From: Hippasteria phrygiana
Taxonomy: Eukaryota; Echinodermata; Asteroidea; Valvatida; Goniasteridae
Length of the DNA: 64,000 nucleotides
NCBI GenBank assembly: GCA_037893225.1
Contig: JAZGUH010000103.1
Location: 1,488,001 to 1,552,000, forward strand
Direction of reading: 5' to 3'
Part shown: piece by piece, positions 1 through 14,500 of the stretch
Layout: the number at the start of each line of letters is the position of its first letter
Position numbering within the stretch: position 1 is the stretch's first letter
Translations under genes and position numbers: made by a program
The notes under the pieces: model-generated
The model's input: only the letters and a program-made list of their open reading frames with translations
What the model was told of the DNA's origin: nothing
Databases searched by the model: none

Positions 1-1
1 G

Positions 2-234
2 GATATTGACCAAATCCAGCATTTTTCACACGTATGGGTAGCTTAGATCTAGCGCAACAATTTGAGACCATCGCCAGCTTCATAGCGTGAGAACTCTTCG
101 AGAAAATTCAAACCTCGCAACAAATTTGTCCCATGAACTCTGTGTGCGTTCTCTCGTTTACTGCATTGTGATTGCTTAACGTTTGCCAAATTTTCAGATG
201 AACGCCGCTCCTTTCCCTGTTCATAATTGAATGG
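2..234. repeat. Representative satellite monomer
   Basis: A typical single unit, 233 bp, taken from GATATTGACC up to the base before the next unit's TATATTGACC. It contains an AGATCT palindrome inside the 8-bp palindrome TAGATCTA at 44-51, present in the large class of monomers with that subtype and replaced by TAGATATA or TAGATTTA in others. The minus strand of this unit has a 65-codon open frame, as do many other units, but the frame is not conserved across the array. I see no CENP-B box (TTCG, 4 nt, A, 2 nt, CGGG) in either strand of this unit. Confidence 0.9.
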
Positions 235-469
235 TATATTGACCAAATCCAGTCATTTTTACACTGATGGGTAGCTTAGATTTAGCGCAACAATTTCAGA
301 CCATCACCAGCTTCACAGCGTTAGAACTCTTCGAGAAAATTCAAACCTCGCAACTAATTTCTTTCTGTGAACTCTGTGTGCGTTCTCCCGTTTACTGCAT
401 TGTGGCTGCTTAACGTTTGCCACATTTTCAGATGAACGCCCCTCCTTTCCCTGTTCATAATTGAATGGG

Positions 470-2220
470 ATATTGACCAAATCCAGTAATTTTCACACGT
501 ATGGGTAGCTTAGATCTAGCGCAACAATTTGAGACCATCGCCAGCTTCATAGCGTGAGAACTCTTCGAGAAAAATCAAACCTCGCATCAAATTTCTTCCT
601 GTGAACTCTGTGTGCGTTATTCCGTTTACTGCATTGTGACTGCTTAACGTTTGCCACATTTTCAGATGAACGCCCCTCCTTTCCCTGTTCATAATTGAAT
701 GGTATATTGACCAAATCAAGTCATTGTTACACGTATGGGTAGCTTAGATATAGCGCAACAATTTCAGACCATCGCCAGCTTCACAGCGTTAGAACTCTTC
801 GAGAAAAATCAAACCTCGCATCAAATTTCTTCCTGTGAACTCTGTGTGCGTTCTTCCGTTTACTGCATTGTGACTGCTTAACGTTTGCCACATTTTCAGA
901 TGAACGCCCCTACTTTCCCTGTTCATAATTGAATGGGATATTGACCAAATCCAGTAATTTTCACACGTATGGGTAGCTTAGATCTAGCGCAACAATTTGA
1001 GACCATCGCCAGCTTCATAGCATGAGAACTCTTCGAGAAAATTCAAACCTCGCAACATATTTTTCCCATGAACTCTGTGTGCGTTCTCCCGTTTACTGCA
1101 TTGTGACTGCTTAACGTTTGCCAAATTTTCAGATGAACGCCCCTCCTTTCCCTGTTCATAATTGAATGGTATATTGACCAAATCCAGTCATTTTTACACT
1201 GATGGGTAGCTTAGATCTAGCGCAACAATTTCAGACCATCGCCAGCTTCACAGCGTTAGAACTCTTCGATAAAATTCAAACCTCGCAACACATTTCTTCC
1301 TGTGAACCCTGTGTGCGTTCTTCCGTTTACTGTATTGTAACTGCTTAACGTTTGCCACATTTTCAGATGAACGCCCCTCCTTTCCCTGTTCATAATTGAA
1401 TGGGATATTGACCAAATCCAGCAATTTTCACACGTATGGGTAGCTTAGATCTAGCGCAACAATTTGAGACCATCGCCAGCTTCACAGCGTTAGAACTCTT
1501 CGAGAAAATTCAAACCTCGCAACTAATTTCTTTCTGTGAACTCTGTGTGCGTTCTCCCGTTTACTGCATTGTGGCTGCTTAACGTTTGCCAAATTTTCAG
1601 ATGAACGCCCCTCCTTTCCCTGTTCATAATTGAATGGTATATTGACCAAATCAAGTAATTGTTACACGTATGGGTAGCTTAGATAGAGCGCAACAATTTC
1701 AGACCATCGCCAGCTTCACAGCGTTAGAACTCTTTGAGAAAAATCAAACCTCGCATCAAATTTCTTCCTGTGAACTCTGTGTGCGTTCTTCCGTTTACTG
1801 CATTGTGACTGCTTAACGTTTGCCACATTTTCAGATGAACGCCCCTCCTTTCCCTGTTCATAATTGAAAGGGATATTGACCAAATCCAGTAATTTTCACA
1901 CGTATGGGTAGCTTAGATCTAGCGCAACAATTTGAGAGCATCGCCAGCTTCATAGCGTGAGAACTCTTCGAGAAAATTCAAACCTCGCAACAAATTTTTC
2001 CCATGAACTCTGTGTGCGTTCTCCCGTTTACTGCATTGTGACTGCTTAATGTTTGTCAAATTTTCAGATGAACGCCCCTCCTTTCCCTGTTCATAATTGA
2101 ATGGTATATTGACCAAATCCAGTCATTTTTACACTGATGGGTAGCTTAGATTTAGCGCAACAATTTCAGACCATCACCAGCTTCACAGCGTTAGAACTCT
2201 TCGAGAAAATTCAAACCTCG
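470..2220. repeat. Duplicated block, copy at +5,846 bp
   Basis: A run of 7-8 monomers that recurs at about 6,316-8,066. Diagnostic matches at 5,845-5,846 bp spacing include the monomer with AACACATTTCTTCC, GTGAACCCTG and TGTATTGTAACTG (near 1,285 and 7,131), and the GAGAGCATCGCC monomer (near 1,933 and 7,779). A few single-base differences separate the copies, for example AGATAGAGCG near 1,680 against AGATATAGCG near 7,526. The spacing equals 25 monomers. Block ends are approximate. Confidence 0.7.
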
Positions 2221-5200
2221 CAACTAATTTCTTTCTTTGAACTCTGTGTGCGTTCTTCCGTTTACTGCATTGTGGCTGCTTAACGTTTGCCACATTTTCA
2301 GATGAACGCCCCTCCTTTCCCTGTTCATAATTGAATGGGATATTGACCAAATCCAGTAATTTTCACACGTATGGGTAGCTTAGATCTAGCGCAACAATTT
2401 GAGACCATCGCCAGCTTCATAGCGTGAGAACTCTTCGAGAAAAATCAAACCTCGCATCAAATTTCTTCCTGTGAACTCTGTGTGCGTTATTCCGTTTACT
2501 GCATTGTGACTGCTTAACGTTTGCCACATTTTCAGATGAACGCCCCTCCTTTCCCTGTTCATAATTGAATGGTATATTGACCAAATCAAGTCATTGTTAC
2601 ACGTATGGGTAGCTTAGATATAGCGCAACAATTTCAGACCATCGCCAGCTTCACAGCGTTATAACTCTTCGAGAAAAATCAAACCTCGCATCAAATTTCT
2701 TCCTGTGAACTCTGTGTGCGTTCTTCCGTTTACTGCATTGTGACTGCTTAACGTTTGCCACATTTTCAGATGAACGCCCCTCCTTTCCCTGTTCATAATT
2801 GAATGGGATATTGACCAAATCCAGTAATTTTCACACGTATGGGTAGCTTAGATCTAGCGCAACAATTTGAGACCATCGCCAGCTTCACAGCGTTAGAACT
2901 CTTCGAGAAAATTCAAACCTCGCAACAAATTTCTTTCTGTTAACTCTGTGTGCGTTCTCCCGTTTAATGCATTGTGGCTGCTTAACGTTTGCCAAATTTT
3001 CAGATGAACGCCCCTCCTTTCCCTGTTCATAATTGAATGGGATATTGACCAAATCCAGCATTTTTCACACGTATGGGTAGCTTAGATCTAGCGCAACAAT
3101 TTGAGACCATCGCCAGCTTCATAGCGTGAGAACTCTTCGAGAAAATTCAAACCTCGCAACAAATTTGTCCCATGAACTCTGTGTGCGTTCTCTCGTTTAC
3201 TGCATTGTGATTGCTTAACGTTTGCCAAATTTTCAGATGAACGCCGCTCCTTTCCCTGTTCATAATTGAATGGTATATTGACCAAATCCAGTCATTTTTA
3301 CACTGATGGGTAGCTTAGATTTAGCGCAACAATTTCAGACCATCACCAGCTTCACAGCGTTAGAACTCTTCGAGAAAATTCAAACCTCGCAACTAATTTC
3401 TTTCTGTGAACTCTGTGTGCGTTCTCCCGTTTACTGCATTGTGGCTGCTTAACGTTTGCCACATTTTCAGATGAACGCCCCTCCTTTCCCTGTTCATAAT
3501 TGAATGGGATATTGACCAAATCCAGTAATTTTCACACGTATAGGTAGCTTAGATCTAGCGCAACAATTTGAGACCATCGCCAGCTTCATAGCGTGAGAAC
3601 TCTTCGAGAAAATTCAAACCTCGCAACAAATTTGTCCCATGAACTCTGTGTGCGTTCTCTCGTTTACTGCATTGTGATTGCTTAACGTTTGCCAAATTTT
3701 CAGATGAACGCCGCTCCTTTCCCTGTTCATAATTGAATGGTATATTGACCAAATCCAGTCATTTTTACACTGATGGGTAGCTTAGATTTAGCGCAACAAT
3801 TTCAGACCATCACCAGCTTCACAGCGTTAGAACTCTTCGAGAAAATTCAAACCTCGCAACTAATTTCTTTCTGTGAACTCTGTGTGCGTTCTCCCGTTTA
3901 CTGCATTGTGGCTGCTTAACGTTTGCCACATTTTCAGATGAACGCCCCTCCTTTCCCTGTTCATAATTGAATGGGATATTGACCAAATCCAGTAATTTTC
4001 ACACGTATAGGTAGCTTAGATCTAGCGCAACAATTTGAGACCATCGCCAGCTTCACAGCGTTAGAACTCTTCGAGAAAATTCAAACCTCGCAACAAATTT
4101 CTTTCTGTTAACTCTGTGTGCGTTCTCCCGTTTAATGCATTGTGGCTGCTTAACGTTTGCCAAATTTTCAGATGAACGCCCCTCCTTTCCCTGTTCATAA
4201 TTGAATGGGATATTGACCAAATCCAGCATTTTTCACACGTATGGGTAGCTTAGATCTAGCGCAACAATTTGAGACCATCGCCAGCTTCACAGAGTTAGAA
4301 CTCTTCGAGAAAATTCAAACCTCGCAACTAATTTCTTTCTTTGAACTCTGTGTGCGTTCTTCCGTTTACTGCATTGTGGCTGCTTAACGTTTGCCACATT
4401 TTCAGATGAACGCCCCTCCTTTCCCTGTTCATAATTGAATGGGATATTGACCAAATCCAGTAATTTTCACACGTATGGGTAGCTTAGATCTAGCGCAACA
4501 ATTTGAGACCATCGCCAGCTTCATAGCGTGAGAACTCTTCGAGAAAAATCAAACCTCGCATCAAATTTCTTCCTGTGAACTCTGTGTGCGTTATTCCTGT
4601 TTACTGCATTGTGACTGCTTAACGTTTGCCACATTTTCAGATGAACGCCCCTCCTTTCCCTGTTCATAATTGAATGGTATATTGACCAAATCAAGTCATT
4701 GTTACACGTATGGGTAGCTTAGATATAGCGCAACAATTTCAGACCATCGCCAGCGTCACAGCGTTAGAACTCTTCGAGAAAAATCAAACCTCGCATCAAA
4801 TTTCTTCCTGTGAACTCTGTGTGCGTTCTTCCGTTTACTGCATTGTGACTGCTTAACGTTTGCCACATTTTCAGATGAACGCCCCTACTTTCCCTGTTCA
4901 TAATTGAATGGGATATTGACCAAATCCAGTAATTTTCACACGTATGGGTAGCTTAGATCTAGCGCAACAATTTGAGACCATCGCCAGCTTCATAGCATGA
5001 GAACTCTTCGAGAAAATTCAAACCTCGCAACATATTTTTCCCATGAACTCTGTGTGCGTTCTCCCGTTTACTGCATTGTGACTGCTTAACGTTTGCCAAA
5101 TTTTCAGATGAACGCCCCTCCTTTCCCTGTTCATAATTGAATGGTATATTGACCAAATCCAGTCATTTTTACACTGATGGGTAGCTTAGATCTAGCGCAA

Positions 5201-7334
5201 CAATTTCAGACCATCGCCAGCTTCACAGCGTTAGAACTCTTCGAGAAAATTCAAACCTCGCAACTAATTTCTTTCTTTGAACTCTGTGTGCGTTCTTCCG
5301 TTTACTGCATTGTGGCTGCTTAACGTTTGCCACATTTTCAGATGAACGCCCCTCCTTTCCCTGTTCATAATTGAATGGGATATTGACCAAATCCAGTAAT
5401 TTTCACACGTATGGGTAGCTTAGATCTAGCGCAACAATTTGAGACCATCGCCAGCTTCATAGCGTGAGAACTCTTCGAGAAAAATCAAACCTCGCATCAA
5501 ATTTCTTCCTGTGAACTCTGTGTGCGTTATTCCGTTTACTGCATTGTGACTGCTTAACGTTTGCCACATTTTCAGATGAACGCCCCTCCTTTCCCTGTTC
5601 ATAATTGAATGGTATATTGACCAAATCAAGTCATTGTTACACGTATGGGTAGCTTAGATATAGCGCAACAATTTCAGACCATCGCCAGCTTCACAGCGTT
5701 AGAACTCTTCGAGAAAAATCAAACCTCGCATCAAATTTCTTCCTGTGAACTCTGTGTGCGTTCTTCCGTTTACTGCATTGTGACTGCTTAACGTTTGCCA
5801 CATTTTCAGATGAACGCCCCTCCTTTCCCTGTTCATAATTGAATGGGATATTGACCAAATCCAGTAATTTTCACACGTATGGGTAGCTTAGATCTAGCGC
5901 AACAATTTGAGACCATCGCCAGCTTCACAGCGTTAGAACTCTTCGAGAAAATTCAAACCTCGCAACAAATTTCTTTCTGTTAACTCTGTGTGCGTTCTCC
6001 CGTTTAATGCATTGTGGCTGCTTAACGTTTGCCAAATTTTCAGATGAACGCCCCTCCTTTCCCTGTTCATAATTGAATGGGATATTGACCAAATCCAGCA
6101 TTTTTCACACGTATGGGTAGCTTAGATCTAGCGCAACAATTTGAGACCATCACCAGCTTCACAGAGTTAGAACTCTTCGAGAAAATTCAAACCTCGCAAC
6201 TAATTTCTTTCTTTGAACTCTGTGTGCGTTCTTCCGTTTACTGCATTGTGGCTGCTTAACGTTTGCCACATTTTCAGATGAACGCCCCTCCTTTCCCTGT
6301 TCATAATTGAATGGGATATTGACCAAATCCAGTAATTTTCACTCGTATGGGTAGCTTAGATCTAGCGCAACAATTTGAGACCATCGCCAGCTTCATAGCG
6401 TGAGAACTCTTCGAGAAAAATCAAACCTCGCATCAAATTTCTTCCTGTGAACTCTGTGTGCGTTATTCCGTTTACTGCATTGTGACTGCTTAACGTTTGC
6501 CACATTTTCAGATGAACGCCCCTCCTTTCCCTGTTCATAATTGAATGGTATATTGACCAAATCAAGTCATTGTTACACGTATGGGTAGCTTAGATATAGC
6601 GAAACAATTTCAGACCATCGCCAGCTTCACAGCGTTAGAACTCTTCGAGAAAAATCAAACCTCGCATCAAATTTCTTCCTGTGAACTCTGTGTGCGTTCT
6701 TCCGTTTACTGCATTGTGACTGCTTAACGTTTGCCACATTTTCAGATGAACGCCCCTCCTTTCCCTGTTCATAATTGAATGGGATATTGACCAAATCCAG
6801 TAATTTTCACACGTATGGGTAGCTTAGATCTAGCGCAACAATTTGAGACCATCGCCAGCTTCATAGCGTGAGAACTCTTCGAGAAAATTCAAACCTCGCA
6901 ACATATTTTTCCCATGAACTCTGTGTGCGTTCTCCCGTTTACTGCATTGTGACTGCTTAACGTTTGCCAAATTTTCAGATGAACGCCCCTCCTTTCCCTG
7001 TTCATAATTGAATGGTATATTGACCAAATCCAGTCATTTTTACACTGATGGGTAGCTTAGATCTAGCGCAACAATTTCAGACCATCGCCAGCTTCACAGC
7101 GTTAGAACTCTTCGATAAAATTCAAACCTCGCAACACATTTCTTCCTGTGAACCCTGTGTGCGTTCTTCCGTTTACTGTATTGTAACTGCTTAACGTTTG
7201 CCACATTTTCAGATGAACGCCCCTCCTTTCCCTGTTCATAATTGAATGGGATATTGACCAAATCCAGCAATTTTCACACGTATGGGTAGCTTAGATCTAG
7301 CGCAACAATTTGAGACCATCGCCAGCTTCACAGC

Positions 7335-8770
7335 GTTAGAACTCTTCGAGAAAATTCAAACCTCGCAACTAATTTCTTTCTGTGAACTCTGTGTGCGTTC
7401 TCCCGTTTACTGCATTGTGGCTGCTTAACGTTTGCCAAATTTTCAGATGAACGCCCCTCCTTTCCCTGTTCATAATTGAATGGTATATTGACCAAATCAA
7501 GTAATTGTTACACGTATGGGTAGCTTAGATATAGCGCAACAATTTCAGACCATCGCCAGCTTCACAGCGTTAGAACTCTTCGAGAAAAATCAAACCTCGC
7601 ATCAAATTTCTTCCTGTGAACTCTGTGTGCGTTCTTCCGTTTACTGCATTGTGACTGCTTAACGTTTGCCACATTTTCAGATGAACGCCCCTCCTTTCCC
7701 TGTTCATAATTGAATGGGATATTGACCAAATCCAGTAATTTTCACACGTATGGGTAGCTTAGATCTAGCGCAACAATTTGAGAGCATCGCCAGCTTCATA
7801 GCGTGAGAACTCTTCGAGAAAATTCAAACCTCGTAACAAATTTTTCCCATGAACTCTGTGTGCGTTCTCCCGTTTACTGCATTGTGACTGCTTAATGTTT
7901 GCCAAATTTTCAGATGAACGCCCCTCCTTTCCCTGTTCATAATTCAATGGTATATTGACCAAATCCAGTCATTTTTACACTGATGGGTAGCTTAGATTTA
8001 GCGCAACAATTTCAGACCATCACCAGCTTCACAGCGTTAGAACTCTTCGAGAAAATTCAAACCTCGCAACTAATTTCTTTCTGTGAACTCTGTGTGCGTT
8101 CTCCCGTTTACTGCATTGTGGCTGCTTAACGTTTGCCAAATTTTCAGATGAACGCCCCTCCTTTCCCTGTTCATAATTGAATGGTATATTGACCAAATCA
8201 AGTAATTGTTACACGTATGGGTAGCTTAGATATAGCGCAACAATTTCAGACCATCGCCAGCTTCACAGCGTTAGAACTCTTCGAGAAAAATCAAACCTCG
8301 CATCAAATTTCTTCCTGTGAACTCTGTGTGCGTTCTTCCGTTTACTGCATTGTGACTGCTTAACGTTTGCCACATTTTCAGATGAACGCCCCTCCTTTCC
8401 CTGTTCATAATTGAATGGGATATTGACCAAATCCAGTAATTTTCACACGTATGGGTAGCTTAGATCTAGCGCAACAATTTGAGAGCATCGCCAGCTTCAT
8501 AGCGTGAGAACTCTTCGAGAAAATTCAAACCTCGTAACAAATTTTTCCCATGAACTCTGTGTGCGTTCTCCCGTTTACTGCATTGTGACTGCTTAATGTT
8601 TGCCAAATTTTCAGATGAACGCCCCTCCTTTCCCTGTTCATAATTCAATGGTATATTGACCAAATCCAGTCATTTTTACACTGATGGGTAGCTTAGATTT
8701 AGCGCAACAATTTCAGACCATCACCAGCTTCACAGCGTTAGAACTCTTCGAGAAAATTCAAACCTCGCAA
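7335..8770. repeat. 3-monomer tandem duplication, 701-bp unit
   Basis: Two adjacent copies of a three-monomer unit, about 7,335-8,035 and 8,036-8,770. The rare variant AATTCAATGG (instead of AATTGAATGG) is at 7,941 and 8,642, exactly 701 bp apart. The rare CCTCGTAACAAA is repeated at the same spacing. The near identity suggests a recent unequal exchange. Confidence 0.8.
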
Positions 8771-11599
8771 CTTATTTCTTTCTGTGAACTCTGTGTGCGT
8801 TCTTCCGTTTACTGCATTGTGACTGTTTAACGTTTGCCACATTTTCAGATGAACGCCCCTCCTTTCCCTGTTCATAATTGAATGGGATATTGACCAAATC
8901 CAGCAATTTTCACACGTATGGGTAGCTTAGATCTAGCGCAACAATTTGAGACCATCGCCAGCTTCACAGAGTTAGAACTCTTCGAGAAAAATCAAACCTC
9001 GCAACTAATTTCTTTCTGTGAACTCTGTGTGCGTTCTTCCGTTTACTGCATTGTGACTGCTTAACATTTGCCACATTTTCAGATGAACGCCCCTCCTTTC
9101 CCTGTTCATAATTGAATGGGATATTGACCAAATCCAGTAATTTGCACATGTATGGGTAGCTTAGATCTAGCGCAACAATTTGAGACCATCGCCAGCTTCA
9201 CAGCGTTAGAACTCTTCGAGAAAATTCAAACCTCGCAACTAATTTCTTTCTGTGAACTCTGTGTGCGTTCTCCCGTTTACTGCATTGTGGCTGCTTAACG
9301 TTTGCCACATTTTCAGATGAACGCCCCTCCTTTCCCTGTTCATAATTGAATGGTATATTGACCAAATCAAGTCATTGTTACACGTATGGGTAGCTTAGAT
9401 ATAGCGCAACAATTTCAGACCACCGCCAGCTTCACAGCGTTAGAACTCTTCGAGAAAAATCAAACCTCGCATCAAATTTCTTCCCGTGTACTCTGTGTGC
9501 GTTCTTCCGTTTACTGCATTGTGACTGCTTAACGTTTGCCACATTTTCAGATGAACGCCCCTCCTTTCCCTGTTCATAATTGAATGGGATATTGACCAAA
9601 TCCAGTAATTTTCACACGTATGGGTAGCTTAGATCTAGCGCAACAATTTGAGACCATCGCCAGCTTCATAGCGTTAGAACTCTTCGAGAAAATTCAAACC
9701 TCGCAACTAATTTCTTTCTGTGAACTCTGTGTGCGTTCTCCCGTTTACTGCATTGTGGCTGCTTAACGTTTGCCAAATTTTCAGATGAACGCCCCTCCTT
9801 TCCCTGTTCATAATTGAATGGTATATTGACCAAATCAAGTCATTGTTACACGTATGGGTAGCTTAGATATAGCGCAACAATTTGAGACCATCGCCAGCTT
9901 CACAGCGTTAGAACTCTTCGAGAAAAATCAAACCTCGCATCAAATTTCTTCCTGTGAACTCTGTGTGCGTTCTTCCGTTTACTGCATTGTGACTGCTTAA
10001 CGTTTGCCACATTTTCAGATGAACGCCCCTCCTTTCCCTGTTCATAATTGAATGGGATATTGACCAAATCCAGTAATTTTCACACGTATGGGTAGCTTAG
10101 ATCTAGCGCAACAATTTGAGAGCATCGCCAGCTTCATAGCGTGAGAACTCTTCGAGAAAATTCAAACCTCGCAACAAATTTTTCCCATGAACTCTGTGTG
10201 CGTTCTCCCGTTTACTGCATTGTGACTGCTTAATGTTTGCCAAATTTTCAGATGAACGCCCCTCCTTTCCCTGTTCATAATTGAATGGTATATTGACCAA
10301 ATCCAGTAATTTTCACACGTATGGGTAGCTTAGATCTAGCGCAACAATTTGAGACCATCGCCAGCTTCATAGCGTGAGAACTCTTCGAGAAAATTCAAAC
10401 CTCGCAACAAATTTGTCCCATGAACTCTGTGTGCGTTCTCCCGTTTACTGCATTGTGATTGCTTAACGTTTGCCAAATTTTCAGATGAACGCCGCTCCTT
10501 TCCCTGTTCATAATTGAATGGTATATTGACCAAATCCAGTCATTTTTACACTGATGGGTAGCTTAGATTTAGCGCAACAATTTCAGACCATCACCAGCTT
10601 CACAGCGTTAGAACTCTTCGAGAAAATTCAAACCTCGCAACTAATTTCTTTCTGTGAACTCTGTGTGCGTTCTTCCGTTTACTGCATTGTGGCTGCTTAA
10701 CGTTTGCCACATTTTCAGATGTACGGCCCTCCTTTCCCTGTTCATAATTGAATGGGATATTGACCAAATCCAGTAATTTTCACACGTATGGGTAGCTTAG
10801 ATCTAGCGCAACAATTTCAGACCATCGCCAGCTTCACAGCATTAGAACTCTTCGAGAAAATTCAAACCTCGCAACAAATTTCTTTCTGTTAACTCTGTGT
10901 GCGTTCTCCCGTTTAATGCATTGTGGCTGCTTAACGTTTGCCAAATTTTCAGATGAACGCCCCTCCTTTCCCTGTTCATAATTGAATGGGATATTGACCA
11001 AATCCAGCATTTTTCACACGTATGGGTAGCTTAGATATAGCGCAACAATTTCAGACCATCGCCAGCTTCACAGCGTTAGAACTCTTCGAGAAAAATCAAA
11101 CCTCGCATCAAATTTCTTCTTGTGAACTCTGTGTGCGTTCTTCCGTTTACTGCATTGTGGCTGCTTAACGTTTGCCACATTTTCAGATGAACGCCCCTCC
11201 TTTCCCTGTTCATAATTGAATGGGATATTGACCAAATCCAGTAATTTTCACACGTATGGGTAGCTTAGATCTAGCGCAACAATTTGAGGCCATCGCCAGC
11301 TTCATAGCGTGAGAACTCTTCGAGAAAATTCAAACCTCGCAACAATTTTTTTCCTGTGAACTCTGTGTGCGTTCTTCCGTTTACTGCATTGTGACTGCTT
11401 AACGTTTGCCACATTTTCAAATGAACGCCCCTCCTTTCCCTGTTCATAATTGAATGGGATATTGACCAAATCCAGCACTTTTCACACGTATGGGTAGCTT
11501 AGATCTAGCGCAACAATTTGAGACCATCGCCAGCTTCACAGAGTTAGAACTCTTCGAGAAAATTCAAACGTCGCAACAAATTTCTTCCTGTGAACTCTG

Positions 11600-14500
11600 T
11601 GTGCGTTCTTCCGTTTACTGCATTGTGACTGTTTAACGTTTGCCACATTTTCAGATGAACGCCCCTCCTTTCCCTGTTCATAATTGAATGGGATATTGAC
11701 CAAATCCAGCAATTTTCACACGTATGGGTAGCTTAGATCTAGCGCAACAATTTGAGACCATCGCCAGCTTCACAGAGTTAGAACTCTTCGAGAAAAATCA
11801 AACCTCGCAACTAATTTCTTTCTGTGAACTCTGTGTGCGTTCTTCCGTTTACTGCATTGTGACTGCTTAACATTTGCCACATTTTCAGATGAACGCCCCT
11901 CCTTTCCCTGTTCATAATTGAATGGGATATTGACCAAATCCAGTAATTTGCACATGTATGGGTAGCTTAGATCTAGCGCAACAATTTGAGACCATCGCCA
12001 GCTTCACAGCGTTAGAACTCTTCGAGAAAATTCAAACCTCGCAACTAATTTCTTTCTGTGAACTCTGTGTGCGTTCTCCCGTTTACTGCATTGTGGCTGC
12101 TTAACGTTTGCCAAATTTTCAGATGAACGCCCCTCCTTTCCCTGTTCATAATTGAATGGTATATTGACCAAATCAAGTCATTGTTACACGTATGGGTAGC
12201 TTAGATATAGCGCAACAATTTCAGACCACCGCCAGCTTCACAGCGTTAGAACTCTTCGAGAAAAATCAAACCTCGCATCAAATTTCTTCCTGTGTACTCT
12301 GTGTGCGTTCTTCCGTTTACTGCATTGTGACTGCTTAACGTTTGCCACATTTTCAGATGAACGCCCCTCCTTTCCCTGTTCATAATTGAATGGGATATTG
12401 ACCAAATCCAGTAATTTTCACACGTATGGGTAGCTTAGATCTAGCGCAACAATTTGAGACCATCGCCAGCTTCATAGCGTGAGAACTCTTCGAGAAAATT
12501 CAAACCTCGCAACTAATTTCTTCCTGTGAACTCTGTGTGCGTTCTTCCGTTTACTGCATTGTGACTGCTTAACGTTTGCCACATTTTCAGATGAACGCCC
12601 CTCCTTTCCCTGTTCATAATTGAATGGGATATTGACCAAATCCAGTAATTTTCACAGGTATGGGTAGCTTAGATCTAGCGCAACAATTTGAGACCATTGC
12701 CAGCTTCATAGCGTGAGAACTCTTCGAGAAAATTCAAACCTCGCAACAAATTTTTCCCATGAACTCTGTGTGCGTTCTCCCGTTTACTGCATTGTGACTG
12801 CTTCACGTTTGCCAAATTTTCAGATGAACGCCCCTCCTTTCCCTGTTCATAATTGAATGGTATATTGACCAAATCCAGTCATTTTTACACTGATGGGTAG
12901 CTTAGATCTAGCGCAACAATTTCAGACCATCGCCAGCTTCACAGCGTTAGAACTCTTCGATAAAATTCAAACCTCGCAACACATTTCTTCCTGTGAACCC
13001 TGTGTGCGTTCTTCCGTTTACTGTATTGTAACTGCTTAACGTTTGCCACATTTTCAGATGAACGCCCCTCCTTTCCCTGTTCATAATTGAATGGTATATT
13101 GACCAAATCCAGTCATTTTTACACTGATGGGTAGCTTAGATCTAGCGCAACAATTTCAGACCATCGCCAGCTTCACAGCGTTAGAACTCTTCGAGAAAAT
13201 TCAAACCTCGCAACACATTTCTTCCTGTGAACCCTGTGTGCGTTCTTCCGTTTACTGCATTGTGACTGTTTAACGTTTGCCACATTTTCAGATGAACGCC
13301 CCTCCTTTCCCTGTTCATAATTGAATGGGATATTGACCAAATCCAGCAATTTTCACACGTATGGGTAGCTTAGATCTAGCGCAACAATTTGAGACCATCG
13401 CCAGCTTCACAGAGTTAGAACTCTTCGAGAAAAATCAAACCTCGCAACTAATTTCTTTCTGTGAACTCTGTGTGCGTTCTTCCGTTTACTGCATTGTGAC
13501 TGCTTAACATTTGCCACATTTTCAGATGAACGCCCCTCCTTTCCCTGTTCATAATTGAATGGGATATTGACCAAATCCAGTAATTTGCACATGTATGGGT
13601 AGCTTAGATCTAGCGCAACAATTTGAGACCATCGCCAGCTTCACAGCGTTAGAACTCTTCGAGAAAATTCAAACCTCGCAACTAATTTCTTTCTGTGAAC
13701 TCTGTGTGCGTTCTCCCGTTTACTGCATTGTGGCTGCTTAACGTTTGCCAAATTTTCAGATGAACGCCCCTCCTTTCCCTGTTCATAATTGAATGGTATA
13801 TTGACCAAATCAAGTCATTGTTACACGTATGGGTAGCTTAGATATAGCGCAACAATTTCAGACCACCGCCAGCTTCACAGCGTTAGAACTCTTCGAGAAA
13901 AATCAAACCTCGCATCAAATTTCTTCCTGTGTACTCTGTGTGCGTTCTTCCGTTTACTGCATTGTGACTGCTTAACGTTTGCCACATTTTCAGATGAACG
14001 CCCCTCCTTTCCCTGTTCATAATTGAATGGGATATTGACCAAATCCAGTAATTTTCACACGTATGGGTAGCTTAGATCTAGCGCAACAATTTGAGACCAT
14101 CGCCAGCTTCATAGCGTGAGAACTCTTCGAGAAAATTCAAACCTCGCAACTAATTTCTTCCTGTGAACTCTGTGTGCGTTCTTCCGTTTACTGCATTGTG
14201 ACTGCTTAACGTTTGCCACATTTTCAGATGAACGCCCCTCCTTTCCCTGTTCATAATTGAATGGGATATTGACCAAATCCAGTAATTTTCACAGGTATGG
14301 GTAGCTTAGATCTAGCGCAACAATTTGAGACCATTGCCAGCTTCATAGCGTGAGAACTCTTCGAGAAAATTCAAACCTCGCAACAAATTTTTCCCATGAA
14401 CTCTGTGTGCGTTCTCCCGTTTACTGCATTGTGACTGCTTCACGTTTGCCAAATTTTCAGATGAACGCCCCTCCTTTCCCTGTTCATAATTGAATGGTAT

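Noticed and set aside
49..246. Minus-strand 60-78-codon open frames in most satellite monomers as genes
   Set aside because: They are one satellite frame repeated; single-base length changes swap the C-terminal half between frames, stops appear freely, and there is no start or promoter context.
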